A program made the position numbers and the translations under genes. Shown here piece after piece: positions 34,636 to 46,412 of a DNA stretch of 64,000 bases. The DNA is from Cristatella mucedo (lineage: Eukaryota > Bryozoa > Phylactolaemata > Cristatellidae), in the NCBI GenBank assembly GCA_009760855.2, contig WPIO01000039.1:1155001-1219000 (forward strand), given 5' to 3'. The notes below the pieces were generated by a model, which saw only the letters and a program-made list of their open reading frames with translations, was not told the DNA's origin and searched no databases. The stretch's first letter is position 1; each line of letters starts with the position of its first letter.

Positions 34636-35519
34636 GCGTATACATGCCCGCCGATTACTAGCCTTCGTCTGGTTTCTATTGTAAAAGCAGGTTCATCTGA
34701 GTCTACAAGCAGTTATAACTAGATTAAGGTTAGATGTATCCCTGCAGTTGGAAAAAACCCACATATGTAAATGTAGCCTAGTTCAGTACTAGGTGAACAT
34801 ACAGTAAGCAAGCATTTTGATACTATTGAAATAAAAACAACAACTAAGGTACTGCATAACGTAGTAAGACCATGCACACCTCATCAAAAGCTTAGTATTT
34901 GCCTCACCAAGCGAGCCTGGACGGCTAATCAGTAAGGGGTCTCATGCTACCGACTTACCTCACTCACGGTAATATTGGAGCTGCACGTTGACATGTATAA
35001 TCATTCTTGCTTCTGGTCAGCCAAATTTCTAGTAATATTACATGTAAATGTCTAGTAATATTACATGGTTCATTGGCAGGTAATAGTGCAATAAATATGT
35101 GGAGGCTAACACCAAGATACTTGCGTGAAACCGAGGTACCTAAACGTATCCAAATCCGAAATGCTTCAATTGGCCGGCTATATGGTGAGATAGTGAGCTT
35201 GGAATTTTGGAATGGATTCCAAAGCAATAACGCTCTTTCACTATGGGCTACTCCACCTCTAAGTGCGCATACTTTCTGCACGGAGAACTAATGAAGATTA
35301 TCTGACAGAGCTTCTGAAGATTCGATTCGATTTGAAATATCATATCGACTTTATTGTTTGATAAACTCAATGATGACGGCCGAAAGATGTGTACACCATC
35401 AACACAACGTCCAGTACGCACAATAAATACTGTCGTCTCGTTTAGGATTAGCTTATGCATGACTACAGTCCACAGTGAAGCTTTTAAGCACTTTTATTAA
35501 CCTTATATTAACCTCACAC
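34636..35519. other. No recognised gene
   Basis: AT-rich DNA after the 34.2k copy. Short frames at 35,007-35,291 (+) and 34,964-35,281 (-) overlap each other and have no domain. A small direct duplication is listed separately. Confidence 0.4.
35029..35067. repeat. 17-bp direct duplication
   Basis: 'tctagtaatattacatg' occurs at 35,029-35,045 and again at 35,051-35,067, separated by 5 bp. It is probably a local tandem duplication. Confidence 0.8.
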
Positions 35520-36426
35520 ATGCCAATACTTGGTTACCGCGTCTGCTGTCTAATAGGTGGAACATCCATTTACCGTCTGTGAAGTTTTGAAACTAGATGA
35601 CGAAATCGGGGATAACAAATCTTGCTAATAGCTACGATATCTTCGTAACTAGACCGCTGTAATATGGCTAGTCCAGATTCACTAGCTCATAAACAGATCC
35701 GCCAAAAAAATCGACTATCACTGACCTACTATTTATTAGCCTGCCTTTGGTTTGCTGGGCTATGAAACCTCTAAATAAGTGAAAACATATTAACTGTTGT
35801 CATCAGCAGTAGACAGTAAGATGGCCGAATATTAGTTTGCTAAAATGCCTAATTTACCAATCAGAGCCTCTAATGGTTTTCCTCTTTTCTTGAATTTTAA
35901 TAGAAGTTACAGGGATCGCTACAATCGATCCCCTTATGATACCTTGAAGCAAGCTCGTTAGTGCAGATTGTTAGCGTCTGTGAGAGTTACGAAGCTCGCT
36001 CTTCAGTTACCACAACACATTTTCTTAATTAATAAAATGGCTACTAAGCTCAGCCTCAAACAGTGTCAGGAGTGCCTAAACACAGTCACTTTGTAAAGGT
36101 CAGGTTTGTGCAACAGCTTTCGGCATACAAACAGTGCTTTAGTCCCTTTTTTATGGTCGTCTTGTCATAGCCTTGTAACCAGAGTGGCCGTCTGTAGATC
36201 CTTTCAATGACAAAAACACACAGGCATACCAAGTAAAAGTCCAATGCAACCTTTCATTTTTCAATAGTCCGGCGTCTCTGACCAAGCTTGCAGTACAATT
36301 GCAGAATTCAAGATGACAAGCCGGAGTGATATCGAGAGTAAGAACACTTCACCAAGGCTAGGTAAAGCATCAACTGCCGATCCTCGGGCCATATGAATAA
36401 CCTGACCTTGAAGCAGTTCTATATCT
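35520..36426. repeat. Duplicated block D1, copy 2
   Basis: Pairs with 5,090-5,950 (landmarks given there). It ends directly upstream of the 36.5k gene copy, so it takes the place of the usual upstream block, and the TATTTAA box is not recognisable at the expected site ('ttagaatatgtgg' instead). Confidence 0.55.
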
Positions 36427-36925
36427 ATGCATTTTTACTCATCATCACAATGGACTACGTATGTTAGAATATGTGGATCATTCAATAGATCCCGGCAGCA
36501 GAACCTCTATGACTTTGGCAGTCGCAATTGCTTTCTGGTTCTTGGCACCGTTCTACTTATTGCCACTGTCTCTGTAGTGGAAGCTTGGACAGGTGATGAC
36601 GGCTACAAGGAAGATGAGGGGCGTCAGAAAGGTAACTGCTGAGCTAGTGTGCTTCTGAAATGGCTCTGCTGCACACCTGTTAGCACCTCTTTGGTCGAGC
36701 CGTACTGAAGTTGGTAAAGTATTTCAACCCCTGCTCTTTGTAGAGAGTTGCTCGTGCTTCGCCAAGGGCAACACGTATCGTGCTGTGGACGACTGCAGGA
36801 GCTTTTTCCAGTCAACCGCCTTTCTAGGTCCTACGAAGCTCTACTGCCCCGATGGTACTATCTTCAACACTGAGGCCTGCGTTTGTGACTACCCATATAG
36901 GACTAAGTGCCAAAAGGGATGCTAA
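36427..36925 (+). pseudogene. Secreted Cys-rich family copy (36.5k), normal start lost
   Basis: The codon matching the usual ATG has become TTT/TTG in 'gactttggc' at 36,511-36,519. The family frame is nevertheless open and continues upstream to an ATG at 36,427, so a 128-aa product with an internal hydrophobic segment (FLVLGTVLLIATVSVVEAW) is conceivable. The acidic segment TGDDGYKEDEGRQK follows. Exon 1 ends at 36,631 (AAAG|gtaact, phase 1); intron 36,632-36,743 (112 bp, ends ctttgtag); exon 2 36,744-36,925 is fully open with all eight cysteines, ending PYRTKCQKGC and TAA. About ten of 60 exon-2 residues differ from the 62.3k copy (for example CPDGTIFNTEAC). The usual poly(A) signal is not seen. 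Without the N-terminal start the protein would probably not be secreted normally, so it is called a pseudogene, but the intact exon 2 leaves room for doubt. Confidence 0.6.
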
Positions 36926-39900
36926 TAAGACCAGAAGTCGTTGTTTTGTAATTCAGATGTCAGATTAATTATATCCAGTATGTTTAACATCTTCAGCAGC
37001 ATCTCCTGCAACCGGTTACTGGCTCTTCAAAACCTAATGAAAATTAAAAAAATGATTGCTAAGCCTCATTATATATTGAGAAAGCTCCAAAATCCACTTC
37101 TTTTACATGCCGAGATGTCTTCATCGAATATTGAAGCTCTAATATTGGTATATTTAAGGAGGGAGTTCAAATATTTATGGTTAGAAAGTAGAAACGTTAC
37201 GATCACAGAATTTTGTACCAGTGGGACTTGACTCTAACGATAAAAGTCAGCTACTGGCCTGGCAGACGAGGAACTTCACTAGTTAAAATCTACCTTTGCC
37301 ATTGTTGTAATCTTTATTGTGTGAAGATTAAGTAAAGAAGGTTGGCAAGTTATCTGTTCAGTCCCAAAATCATATGTTCTTGGGCCTCCTTGTTCTCAAT
37401 TTCTACTAAAACCTCTCGGAATGTGATTTGATGATATTCGATCGGCTAGCACTTCTTTGATGACGGTAATCGGCTTTAACCATCATTAAAACCGTCGGAA
37501 TGTACTGCTTCTACGGTCGAACTGAATATTTGCCTTGCAGCCATTTAATTCTGCTTGGCGGCAAATTTCCTTAAACTAAACCGAGATGCAACTAAATTCC
37601 TACTCGTATGACTCAATCATAGCTTGGCTGGACTAGAAGAGTTTGCTCTTTAAATAAGTGATGCGGTAGTGTGACAGTTACTGTGTGCTATAAATGTTGC
37701 TGTCGCCATTGATAACTGTCTACGTACTAGAAGTATCAATACGATGTTCGTATCCACAACTGGAAATCACATCCGATCTTTTTATCTAATATTAGGGAAT
37801 TACTACCCGAAAAAAGCTTGCAAAAATGTACCCACGTTCCTGCTTCTGTCGAGTCTGCATTATTCCGATTATATTTAGGCAAGGCCAACGAAAGATGCCG
37901 CTTACCTTTTGTAGCTAGTCATGAATGTTGCGACACGGCTCATTAAATAATACCAGTTTAGATTTAGCCACCTGTTTCCATTGGTAATCGAGCTTCTATC
38001 ACAATCGGGTGATCGTCGGATACAGATTACAATTTTTTCGCACATCCGAAAAACGTCCACCAGGGTTTGCTCCTTCTTCTCTAGTTTAACTGCTTCTTAC
38101 CTTTCAGCTTCTCGGTGCCCTCAGATTCCTACTGTCAAAAAATTAGAAGTTCTACTACTAGGCTTAAAGACTGTTGGCAACGGAAGCTTTTGCTATGAAG
38201 TTCCTTGACTGGGGAGCGCATGTCCACAAATTTTATTCATGGCAAGCCTACGTCTCAGTAAGCATGCGAAAGTGAACACGAAGCTCATGTAAATCATTCT
38301 GCAATACGTGGCAATTACTCAGTCATTTATGATTCGTTGATCACCAAGCAGTCGATCGAGTTGCGGATGATCGGTCAGTGTCTCAAGGGTTTCTTTTGAA
38401 CACCTCAGTAAGAGAAAATAACAGTAAAGCCGTTTATTTTATGGAACGGAAGGTATGAAGCAGCCAATCTGCTACAAGCACTCTTAATAATTAACTGCCG
38501 TACGTTACAACCTGAGCTTTACATCTATTCTAACGTACTTAGAGACAAAATTGAAAAATTAGTGGCAAACTACAATAGGAAAATATTGATTTGATATATT
38601 CCGGAGGTCGCACACTTAAAATACTTTAATGCATCGGGAACCGGATGATCGTGACAGCTAATATTGGATTACTCCAATTTGCTGGTGCTCTGAAGATTCA
38701 CAAAGCTCTTAGTATATAGTCTGCAATGCTTGAAGAGCTGAATTGTGTGAGGAATTTACTGCTTGCCAAGTGATATTAACTGTTGTGGTCGAGCTTGGCG
38801 TGAGGTTTTGGAGACGTTACAAGCACCTATGCACGGTGGCACAGCATTTATCGCACAGGGTGGTCGGACTAAGAAATAGCCATTGAAATTATGCGTTACA
38901 ATAATCAGTTAACGAGTGTAAATGCGAAGGCTAAACTTGCGAGTTTGTAACTCTAGTTCATATTGGTTTCTTGTGGTCTACTGTGCAATGCACTCCGGTG
39001 ATTATCTGGTATACTGTAATCGGCAAAACTGACATCTTCCAATTACTTAAGAGCTGCCTCTATTCCAGACTCGAGCATAACTACTACTGCCAACGGGAAA
39101 TAATATGCTTCTCTAAGAATTTTCACTGATAGCCCTACGCCCTTGCTGATTTTTTTTTGAGTTGATGCTTGTTGTAAATATAGTGACAGAGATGGTAAAT
39201 ACCGTACGTGTGAAGGTACCAGCGGGTGCTCTACAGAGTGAACGTTGGTAAAGAAGATTTTAAATAGTATAATCTCAATCACATTTGCATATGGCCTTAA
39301 ATAAACTAGATGCCAATAGTATAATTGTAATTTGCACTGTGTGATCACGAATCAGCACTAGAAAGACGATTCTCGCGGATGGAGCAAATGCTGCTGTGAC
39401 AAATTAAGTGTTTTAAACTTCACCTTAAAACTCTTCAAGTTAGGCGGTGGCGTCAAGTCGTTCCGAAGCAGGTTCAAGGCTTTTAAAGTTGATGGAATGG
39501 AAGCCTATTCTCTTAAAGACTTTTGCTAAGTACGAGACATTGCCGTACGACTACAAGGAACAGAGTAGGTAGTAAGATGACTAGCCAATGCGGGAAGTAG
39601 TTCAGTTTGGCTGACTGAAGCCATACAATGAATCGACCTGAAAAGTAGTGAGTCTAATTTGATGGAGAATAAATGAAGGTCAGCCAGAGGTAAAAATAGA
39701 TGGCCATTGCGAAGTTCACAGAAGATAAAGTATCATTGATTAGCACTATACTAAGGCTTCGGCATTGGCACATTAAGGACACCACAACGGTCTCTAGTTA
39801 GGTAAGTTTGGTTTCGGTAAAGGAAACTTAACAAAAGCTAATCAAGCTTTACTAATTTATTTCTTTTTGGCAAAAACTAAAATTTATTAAACGGTAATCG

Positions 39901-40400
39901 ATTGCTATATGTTTCAGCTGCATTGCAACCTATTTTTAAAGTCTTCAAAGTGGTACAAGAAATGTTGATGCAAATAGTGTGTCTTGTAGCGTTCAAGGCT
40001 CCGATTCTTCAAACAGGTAATAGCTGATTGGTACCCACGGCGTTTTAACATACTGCTGGTAAGAGGTAATCTTTGTAAAGTTAACTCAAAAGCCATCGTA
40101 TTTCTCTCAATACTAATCCCCGACGGCCGTGGCACTAGTAGCTGCATTTGTTCACTTAGGACTGATCGTCCTTCAGAATCATTTGCATAAAAAGACATCA
40201 AGAGTTGGAACCAGACAAGTTTCTTAGATTTCGTCGTCTAATCTTGATTAAGGCTCGCCGGTAGAATCGCAGTAGGTCATTTGTTGATGAATGCACTGTT
40301 TTTACTACACCATGCTTTAAAGAGATTAATTAGGACCTCTGGAATTTGAAAATTGTCTTATTTTTTCAAAGTGGTTGGAGTGAGACACAACCTGGATGCC
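36926..40400. repeat. Segmental-duplication core, copy 5
   Basis: Collinear with 28,713-32,560: 'aattcagatgtcagattaattatatcc' region (36.95k), 'ctggcagacgaggaacttc' (37.26k), old RT fragment (37.44-37.7k, LKPSECTASTVELNICL and LAANFLKLN pieces), 'gtgatcgtcggatacagat' (38.0k), 'cctcagtaagcatgcgaaag' (38.25k), 'tgcactccggtgattatc' (38.99k), minus-strand LINE remnant (39.36-39.76k) and 'tgttgatgcaaatagtgtgtc' (39.97k). No intact gene. Confidence 0.6.
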
Positions 40401-40467
40401 TTATTGTTTATTTTAAAATTGCATGCCCACACGTAGGATAAATTCAAGATACCGTAAGCATAGTGAG

Positions 40468-40593
40468 AGAGGTATATTGATAGAGAGGGTGAGAGATAGG
40501 ATGAAAGAGAAAGAGAGAAAAAAGAGAGGGAGAGAGAGCGAGAGAGAGATAAAAAGAGAGAGAGAGGTAAAAAAGAGATAGATAGATAGACAA

Positions 40594-40644
<51 letters not shown>

Positions 40645-40678
40645 CAGAGAAACAGAGAAACAAAAATAGAGAGATAAG

Positions 40679-40777
<99 letters not shown>

Positions 40778-40826
40778 AAGAGAGACAGAGAGAGAGAGAG
40801 AGACAGAGAGCAAGAGAGAGAAAGAT
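40468..40826. repeat. GA-rich microsatellite tract
   Basis: A purine-rich tract contains a long pure (AG)n run from about 40,685 to 40,772 and a shorter one near 40,597-40,634, with interrupted AGA/GACA units around them. Flanks ('atattgatagagagggtgagag') match a short homologous tract at 53,905-53,985, so the run expanded in this duplicate. The minus-strand Ser/Leu-rich frame is an artefact. Confidence 0.9.
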
Positions 40827-40859
40827 TTCATGCCAATGAGTTTACTTTTTTCATAAAAG

Positions 40860-42229
40860 TGATTTTGCAATAATTTCATTACTAATAAAAAGAGTGTAAA
40901 AATAACTAGTTTGTAATTATAAATTGCAAGCTTTTCTTTAATAAAGAGTTTGCAATTGCAGCTTAAACGTGATATTGGTGCTGTTTACTTCAGATCGACA
41001 AAATGTAGGTAATATCACTACGAATACAAAATTCCTTATGATAGCATAGCAGGATCACATCAACAAGTATGCAAGGAGCTATCGCACAATCACCCTTGTT
41101 TCAATTGTAAGTGTCTCAGTGGTCATGTGGCCAGATGTGTCTGTACTTGAATTTTTTCAGCATTTGTGATTTGGACGATCTTTCCATAGATGAGTCTTTT
41201 TCTACCCCGTTGCCTATGGGCGTGAGCCAAATCTTTACATGAGCTGGCCTTTGATGCTTTCCCACCCATTGCCAAACTGTGGGTCAGTTTTTAAATGGCC
41301 CTACCAACCACCTGCGATAAAACCAACCGTACCTTACACAATCACCTCCCTCAGCAATCTATTGAACTCAAGACATTATATTTTTAACCTGTTGAGAAAT
41401 ACTACGACCTTTCTAGTCTCCTCTTCGGCCGCTCCCAATTTTTGCAGTCTTTACAACAATTTAGGGATATGATGCAGATACGAGTTCGAACGCTAAGACC
41501 TTAGCCCACGTATACGTATACGAACGTCGGCTCAATTTAATCGTGAAACATTCAATTCCATGGGTCTTAGTGGAGTGGCAGTGAAGCTCAGAATGTAAAT
41601 ATAGCGATAATGCCTGGCTGCGGGCAACCTATTGTCATTCATGAGTTTGTAATAATTTTAAAATAATAATAATAAACCACTTTGTAATGTTAACATTTTT
41701 TTATGTCAGCACATTTCGTTCTGTAATCGAAATGGGTGGGTTTACAATTAGCTCGTGCGAGGTGGGTTGACAATTCGCTCCAGCAACGCGACAGCTTTGG
41801 TTACTTTCAGCTGCTTAAAATTTCAGGGGTTTGGGAGCTCAGAAATGAATGTGCAGCAGATAAATTAGTCGTTGCATTGGACCCGACTAGATTTATCTAA
41901 CCCTTTCAGTTTAGGTTTTCTTTATAGTGAAAACAAGGGCAGTTATACTGCGAAAAACTCAGCAGCTAAGCTTGTCTATCCTTATTCTTATTATTTATAA
42001 GTCTTGTCTTTTGAACATTAAGTCTAAGGCATTGCTCCAATTCTCATTCCTCGTACTAGCTCCCAGCCTATTTAATCAACTTCGAATATTGTCACTCAGT
42101 TTCAGGAACCAGTATTCTTTTGTTACAGCCTAACGGTCCGAAATACACAATTTTCGGAATACAGCTCACTTTTCTAACTCTGGTAGGTTCGATACGCTTC
42201 TAACCAATCTGAGATCCCTCGGAGACTTC
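40860..42229. repeat. Duplicated block X, copy 1, with old LINE remnant
   Basis: Pairs with 56,390-57,600: 'catcaacaagtatgcaagg' / 'catcaataagtgtgaaagt', 'cccttgtttcaattg' / 'ggcttgtttcaatta', 'gagctggcctttgatgctttcc' / 'gagctagcctttggtgctctcc'. From about 41,930 a degraded plus-strand LINE 3' part is seen ('aaaaactcagcagctaagcttg', 'ctcccagcctatttaatcaac'). No gene is recognised; the frame at 41,239-41,472 is not conserved in the other copy. Confidence 0.5.
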
Positions 42230-43904
42230 GCCATTTGTTACTAGGCTAGTTCGTTGCACCATTGCATAGTTATTGAATGTGTAGCGAACGATAGCATGCA
42301 TAAGAAAAACAGTCTGATGTGAAGCCTCTGCATATGTTTTACAATAATTAAAGGTAACAGCTTCCGCAAAATGACCAATTTCAATCCTGCCCAAGGCATG
42401 AATATAATCGTGCCAAACACTTGCAAAACGAACAAACACTGGCTAAGCACATCATTTCATGATGATCCCAGCAACGACCACGCCAAGCAGTCTGGGAAGA
42501 TAGGCAGTGGGCTGACCCGGTAGCAGTTCAGAGGCTTGCAGCACAGCATCAAGGAGCGAGAATAAAGCACAAGTACTTGCCTCATAACAGGGAGAGCAGT
42601 AACTTGTGTCACCAGACGACTCATGCAATTTAATATTTAGAATGGTACCGTTCCTTGAGAATGCCCGGACCATTACCGTATTTAACAGGATCGATGACAG
42701 CTTATAGTGCGTGTCTGCCTCTTACAGTTGACCTCAGATACTGAAGTGGAACTAATTGGCCGTCCGTAAATTGTATAACCCACAAATTTCTTCAGACGCT
42801 CGATGAATTTACTATATAATGAAACAAATGATTTTAATGTAAAAATAACTCTAAATAATGCAGTAGTTGGCAGGAAAATTTTCTGCATCTGCTATCGAGT
42901 AATTTCTCCTGCAACGTAGAACGATATTTAAAGACCTTTTAACGCAAAAAATATGTATGTCCTCATGTTTAAAAAATTACAGCAATAAATTCACATGTTA
43001 CTAAACCTCACAATAAAAAGAACGTGTCGAATGTAAGCCAGTAGAGTCTGATTGCTAGTCTCTTTAGATCTATGACAACGATATTACTTGCATGGCTTCA
43101 AGCAAATCAAAATGCGTAACCAAATAAGCCCAAGCTTCTCTTCGTAAATTAGAAAAGGTTTTTAAGAAACGTGCTAGTCAATAAATAGCCTAGTTACAGA
43201 TAATTTAAGATTTGCGGCAATAACCTTATAATTCATGAGATATCTACAAAATTGGAATAAGAAAAAGCAGATGAATGGCTAATTTGGGTGAGGATATAAT
43301 TGAATTACAGCTCTTTGGCCCTGCTCTTATGCCACACGTATGGACATGTCAGCCTTCTAGAAGCTTTAGATCCTCAATGGCTAATGAAACAGCTGTCTTA
43401 TCTTTCACTTCAAGGCTAATGGTGGCCAATTTTTAGAGCTTATCATCTCAATATTATTTGTTGTTGCTCGTTATGCATGGTATCAAGATTGAAATAAGGT
43501 CAGTTTAATAGACTCTCCTTTACAAGTGCTAGTAAAGTGGGAGCTATTTTTAAGATTAGTCGTGAGCTAGCCTAATCTTGAGTGTAGCCACATTTTATTT
43601 CTACGCTAATTACTGCCACAACCGTCCTCCTAAATGCACCAGTGTTAAACGCTTCCTTTATAGTACGACAGTCCTCCCCGGTAAAGAGTTTCCCATTGGA
43701 AACCCAGGAGGCTTAGAATATACGAAAGCAGTCTCAAAGATAGCGGGGCCATTGTAGCTTACCTCGTAGTGGAGTCGCAGGCAGAAAAGTTTTACATAAC
43801 CTCTCACGTAATAGTCTTTTAAAAGCAATTACCGTGAGAACGATCAGTCCGTTACAGGGTGAATGTAGGGTTTGCAAAGTAATTATAATCGTTATAGCCA
43901 TAAC
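42230..43904. repeat. Duplicated blocks A (right half) and S, copy 2
   Basis: 42,230-43,010 matches the right half of block A at 27.9-28.6k, 49.0-49.45k and 57.6-58.4k. 43,010-43,904 (block S) matches 49,940-50,850 and 58,400-59,270: 'aatttaagatttgcggcaata', 'gagtgtagccacattttatttc', 'caattaccgtgagaacgatc'. It contains the best preserved copy of the minus-strand short frame listed separately. Confidence 0.55.
42452..42673 (-). CDS. Candidate 73-aa frame conserved in five block-A copies
   Basis: The minus-strand frame starts MVRAFSRNGTILN and continues HESSGDTSYCSPC, LLDAVLQASELLPGQPTAYL and PRLLGVVVAGIIMK before a stop. Degraded relatives in the same place occur at about 28,090-28,310, 49,060-49,270, 57,850-58,040 and 61,370-61,580; the 49k copy keeps the terminal IIMK plus stop but has an internal stop and no ATG. 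There is no signal peptide, and the four cysteines are not a known motif. It could be a small gene, an exon, or the end of an unrecognised transposon protein. Only this copy is open throughout, which is weak evidence of function. Confidence 0.22.
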   Translation of the reverse strand: MVRAFSRNGTILNIKLHESSGDTSYCSPCYEASTCALFSLLDAVLQASELLPGQPTAYLPRLLGVVVAGIIMK

Positions 43905-44725
43905 GCTAATAATACATTTCATAAAGCAGCCTAAGAGAACTCAATCTCTTTATATAAGCTTGGAAATTTATGCTAAGGAATCACGGTAGTGTGGTTAGTA
44001 GTAGGATGCTCAATATTTAACAAGAATAACACTTTTGGGTATGACTGCAAGGGGTCAGCACGCAAGTGTGGCTAGTGGCAGCACGCACATTGTCAGAACG
44101 CAGAACCACATAAAGGTTGAATCACAGGGACCAAATAAATGCTGGGAGAAATAGGTACGTTTGTAGTTATTTTTTAATGTGGTCAAGTCAGTCGATGTGA
44201 CTCACGTTGGGAGTGAGTTCTGGGCTACGGAAGAACTAAAGACACGATCTCCAAAAGATTTGAGGTTTGTACGAGGTATAGGTGAACAGTTAAATTCCGT
44301 AAAGCGCTTGATGCGATGCTTAGACTGGTGTGACAGCGGATCTTACAGGTAAGCATGAGCCAAATAAAAAAGAAGCCTAAAAGTGAATGGTAAAACCTTA
44401 AAATCGACACGTTGCTTGACTGAGAGTCAGTGCTGGTCGCGAAGTGAGCATTAGAATGATTCTACAACTTCGATGCTCGTGATAGAGAAGCCTAGCTGCC
44501 ATTTTTTGCATTGGTTTTAAGTGCCTGATTGAACAGGCCGGTAGACCAGCAAGCAGTGAGGTACATAAGTTAGGACGGGATGTCGTAATTGCATGGACCA
44601 ATTTAGATGTGGTACCCCTGTCTGAACGTGTCCAAACTTGAGCAATATTAAATAGCTTAAAGTACGCAGGCTTGACTGTGGAATTGACGTGGTAGTATAA
44701 TAAATCGTCGCTTTGGATCGTGAAA
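43905..44725 (-). mobile_element. CR1/L2-type LINE, diverged, minus strand (43.9k)
   Basis: 3' tail 'ataaagcagcctaagagaactc' at 43.92k; then 'gtggctagtggcagcacgc', 'cctaaaagtgaatggtaaaacc' and 'aggccggtagaccagcaagcag'. It ends next to 'aaacctcagtaagctag', the same junction as the 21.5k LINE, so it is the duplicated sister of that insertion. Confidence 0.7.
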
Positions 44726-45884
44726 TGCCCCGGTCAAAATAAATGTCGAAACCTCAGTAAGCTAGTTATACTCAAAACTTGTGTAATTCACTCAGCAATG
44801 TATGTAGTTACTCACAGAATTATAATTTGTTTATCTCTTCAATCCTTAGTATTTGGTCGTATTTAGGGATTACTTTTACTCAACTCAAAATGGAAAATGC
44901 CTGTCATGCGATTTCCAACAAATTTGACGGATTTTATTATGATATTAATGCGTCTGACGAAAAAATCCAAAAACTAAAGATGGAACGTAGAATTTGCTCT
45001 CACAGAATCCGGTATAGTTGAGATATTACTTTAACAATAAAGAAAAATGATCATCCTGCAGATGAGGCGTTTCAGAGCTTCAAGTTTTACTTCAGTGATC
45101 ATTGCAGCCTCTGTCATGTGAGGATCAAGTAACATACTGACCAATCACCTGAAGACGTTCACAAGTGTCCGAACTTGAGCGTTAGTGTTCTCCATTTACA
45201 CTAAAGCATCCGGAAAGTAAATTGGGCATATATGATCCGCTGTCACTTGTTTGTTGATAGTACTCAGCTTTACCTATCGGTAAAACTGTTGGAATCCACG
45301 CTATCAACTAGTGAACTAAATTCTTGCCCTTCAGAAATTTGATTCCTGGCGACTGGAAATTTTCTGACAGTAAGTCACTATATAACTCACGTCCTACTAA
45401 TAGGACTAAATCATCGTTTAGCTGGGCTAGAAGAGCATGCTCTTCAAATGGATGATTCTGTCTCGTAATCTTCACCAAGTGCTCGGAATGTGAACATCTT
45501 CTTGGATCACTTTCTACCTGTTGAAAGTATTGACAGAATGACTGTATCCGCAGCTAGCAATTACGCACGATCTTTATCTACTATTAGGGGCTCACGGTAA
45601 GTGTGGACTTGCAAAAAAGTACCCAGATCCCTCATTCTTTCGAGTCTAGATTATTCCGATTCTATTTTGACAATACCACCGAAAAAATCCGTCCGCCTTT
45701 GTAACTATTTATCAAGGTAGTTTTCAAGCCTCAAGGCTCATTAATGAAGACAACAGGCTTTGTCGTGTGTACCCTCTATTGAAAGAGCTTCTAGCTCAAT
45801 CGGTTGATCGTCGGATACCGTAAAGTTCTTTCGCTGACCCTTAAGGCCCACCAAAGCTTGACTCATTTTTGAAAATGTGATCTA
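44726..45884. repeat. Segmental-duplication core, copy 6, first part
   Basis: Collinear with 22,336-23,462: 'cctcagtaagctagttatactc', 'ggaacgtagaatttgctctcac', 'ctgcagatgaggcgtttc', old RT fragment at 45.24-45.4k, 'ggttgatcgtcggatacc' (45.8k). It lacks the GC-rich insert of copy 3 and has a minus-strand LINE just after this point. Confidence 0.55.
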
Positions 45885-46412
45885 TAATAATAATAATATT
45901 AAAAATGCACTTGATAAAGCGCCCTCAGAGAACTCAATCTCTTTCTAGGCGCTTCACATTTGCTGCAAAGGGAAAGCGATTGAAAGGTTAGTAATATCAT
46001 GCTTGATAAACAAACAACATGAATAACATCGTTAGGGGTGACATGCACAGGGCCAGCATGCAAATGTGGTTAGTGGCAGCATGCACAGTGTCAGCACACA
46101 TACGCACATGAAGGACGAATCACAGGGACCCACTAAATGCATTCATAAATAGGTGTGTTTTCAAGTTCTTTTTAAATGTGGTCAAGTCAGGGGATGTTCT
46201 GACGCAAGTCGCGAGTGAGTTCCAGGCTTTGGGAACATACGAAGTAAACGCAGGGTCCCTAAAAAATTTGAGGTTTGTACGAGGTATTGGTAGACTGTTG
46301 GATTGCGAAAAAGCGGGTGGTAAGACGCTTGGCCTGGTGGGGGAGTAGATCTGAGAGATAGGTTAGAGCCAAAGAATGAATATCTAGTGCATTATCAAGT
46401 GCATTATCATTC
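45885..46412 (-). mobile_element. Young CR1/L2-type LINE, 5'-truncated, minus strand (45.9k)
   Basis: (ATT)n tail and 'cttgataaagcgccctcagag' at 45.9k, then 'gttaggggtgacatgcacagg', 'aggggatgttctgacgcaag' and 'gttagagccaaagaatgaa'. At its far end (46,385-46,412) the sequence 'gtgcattatcaagtgcattatc' resembles the plus-strand LINE tail, an inverted tail fragment at the truncation point. Confidence 0.8.

Noticed and set aside
40358-40879. 173-aa Ser/Leu-rich minus-strand frame
   Set aside because: It is the translation of the GA microsatellite.
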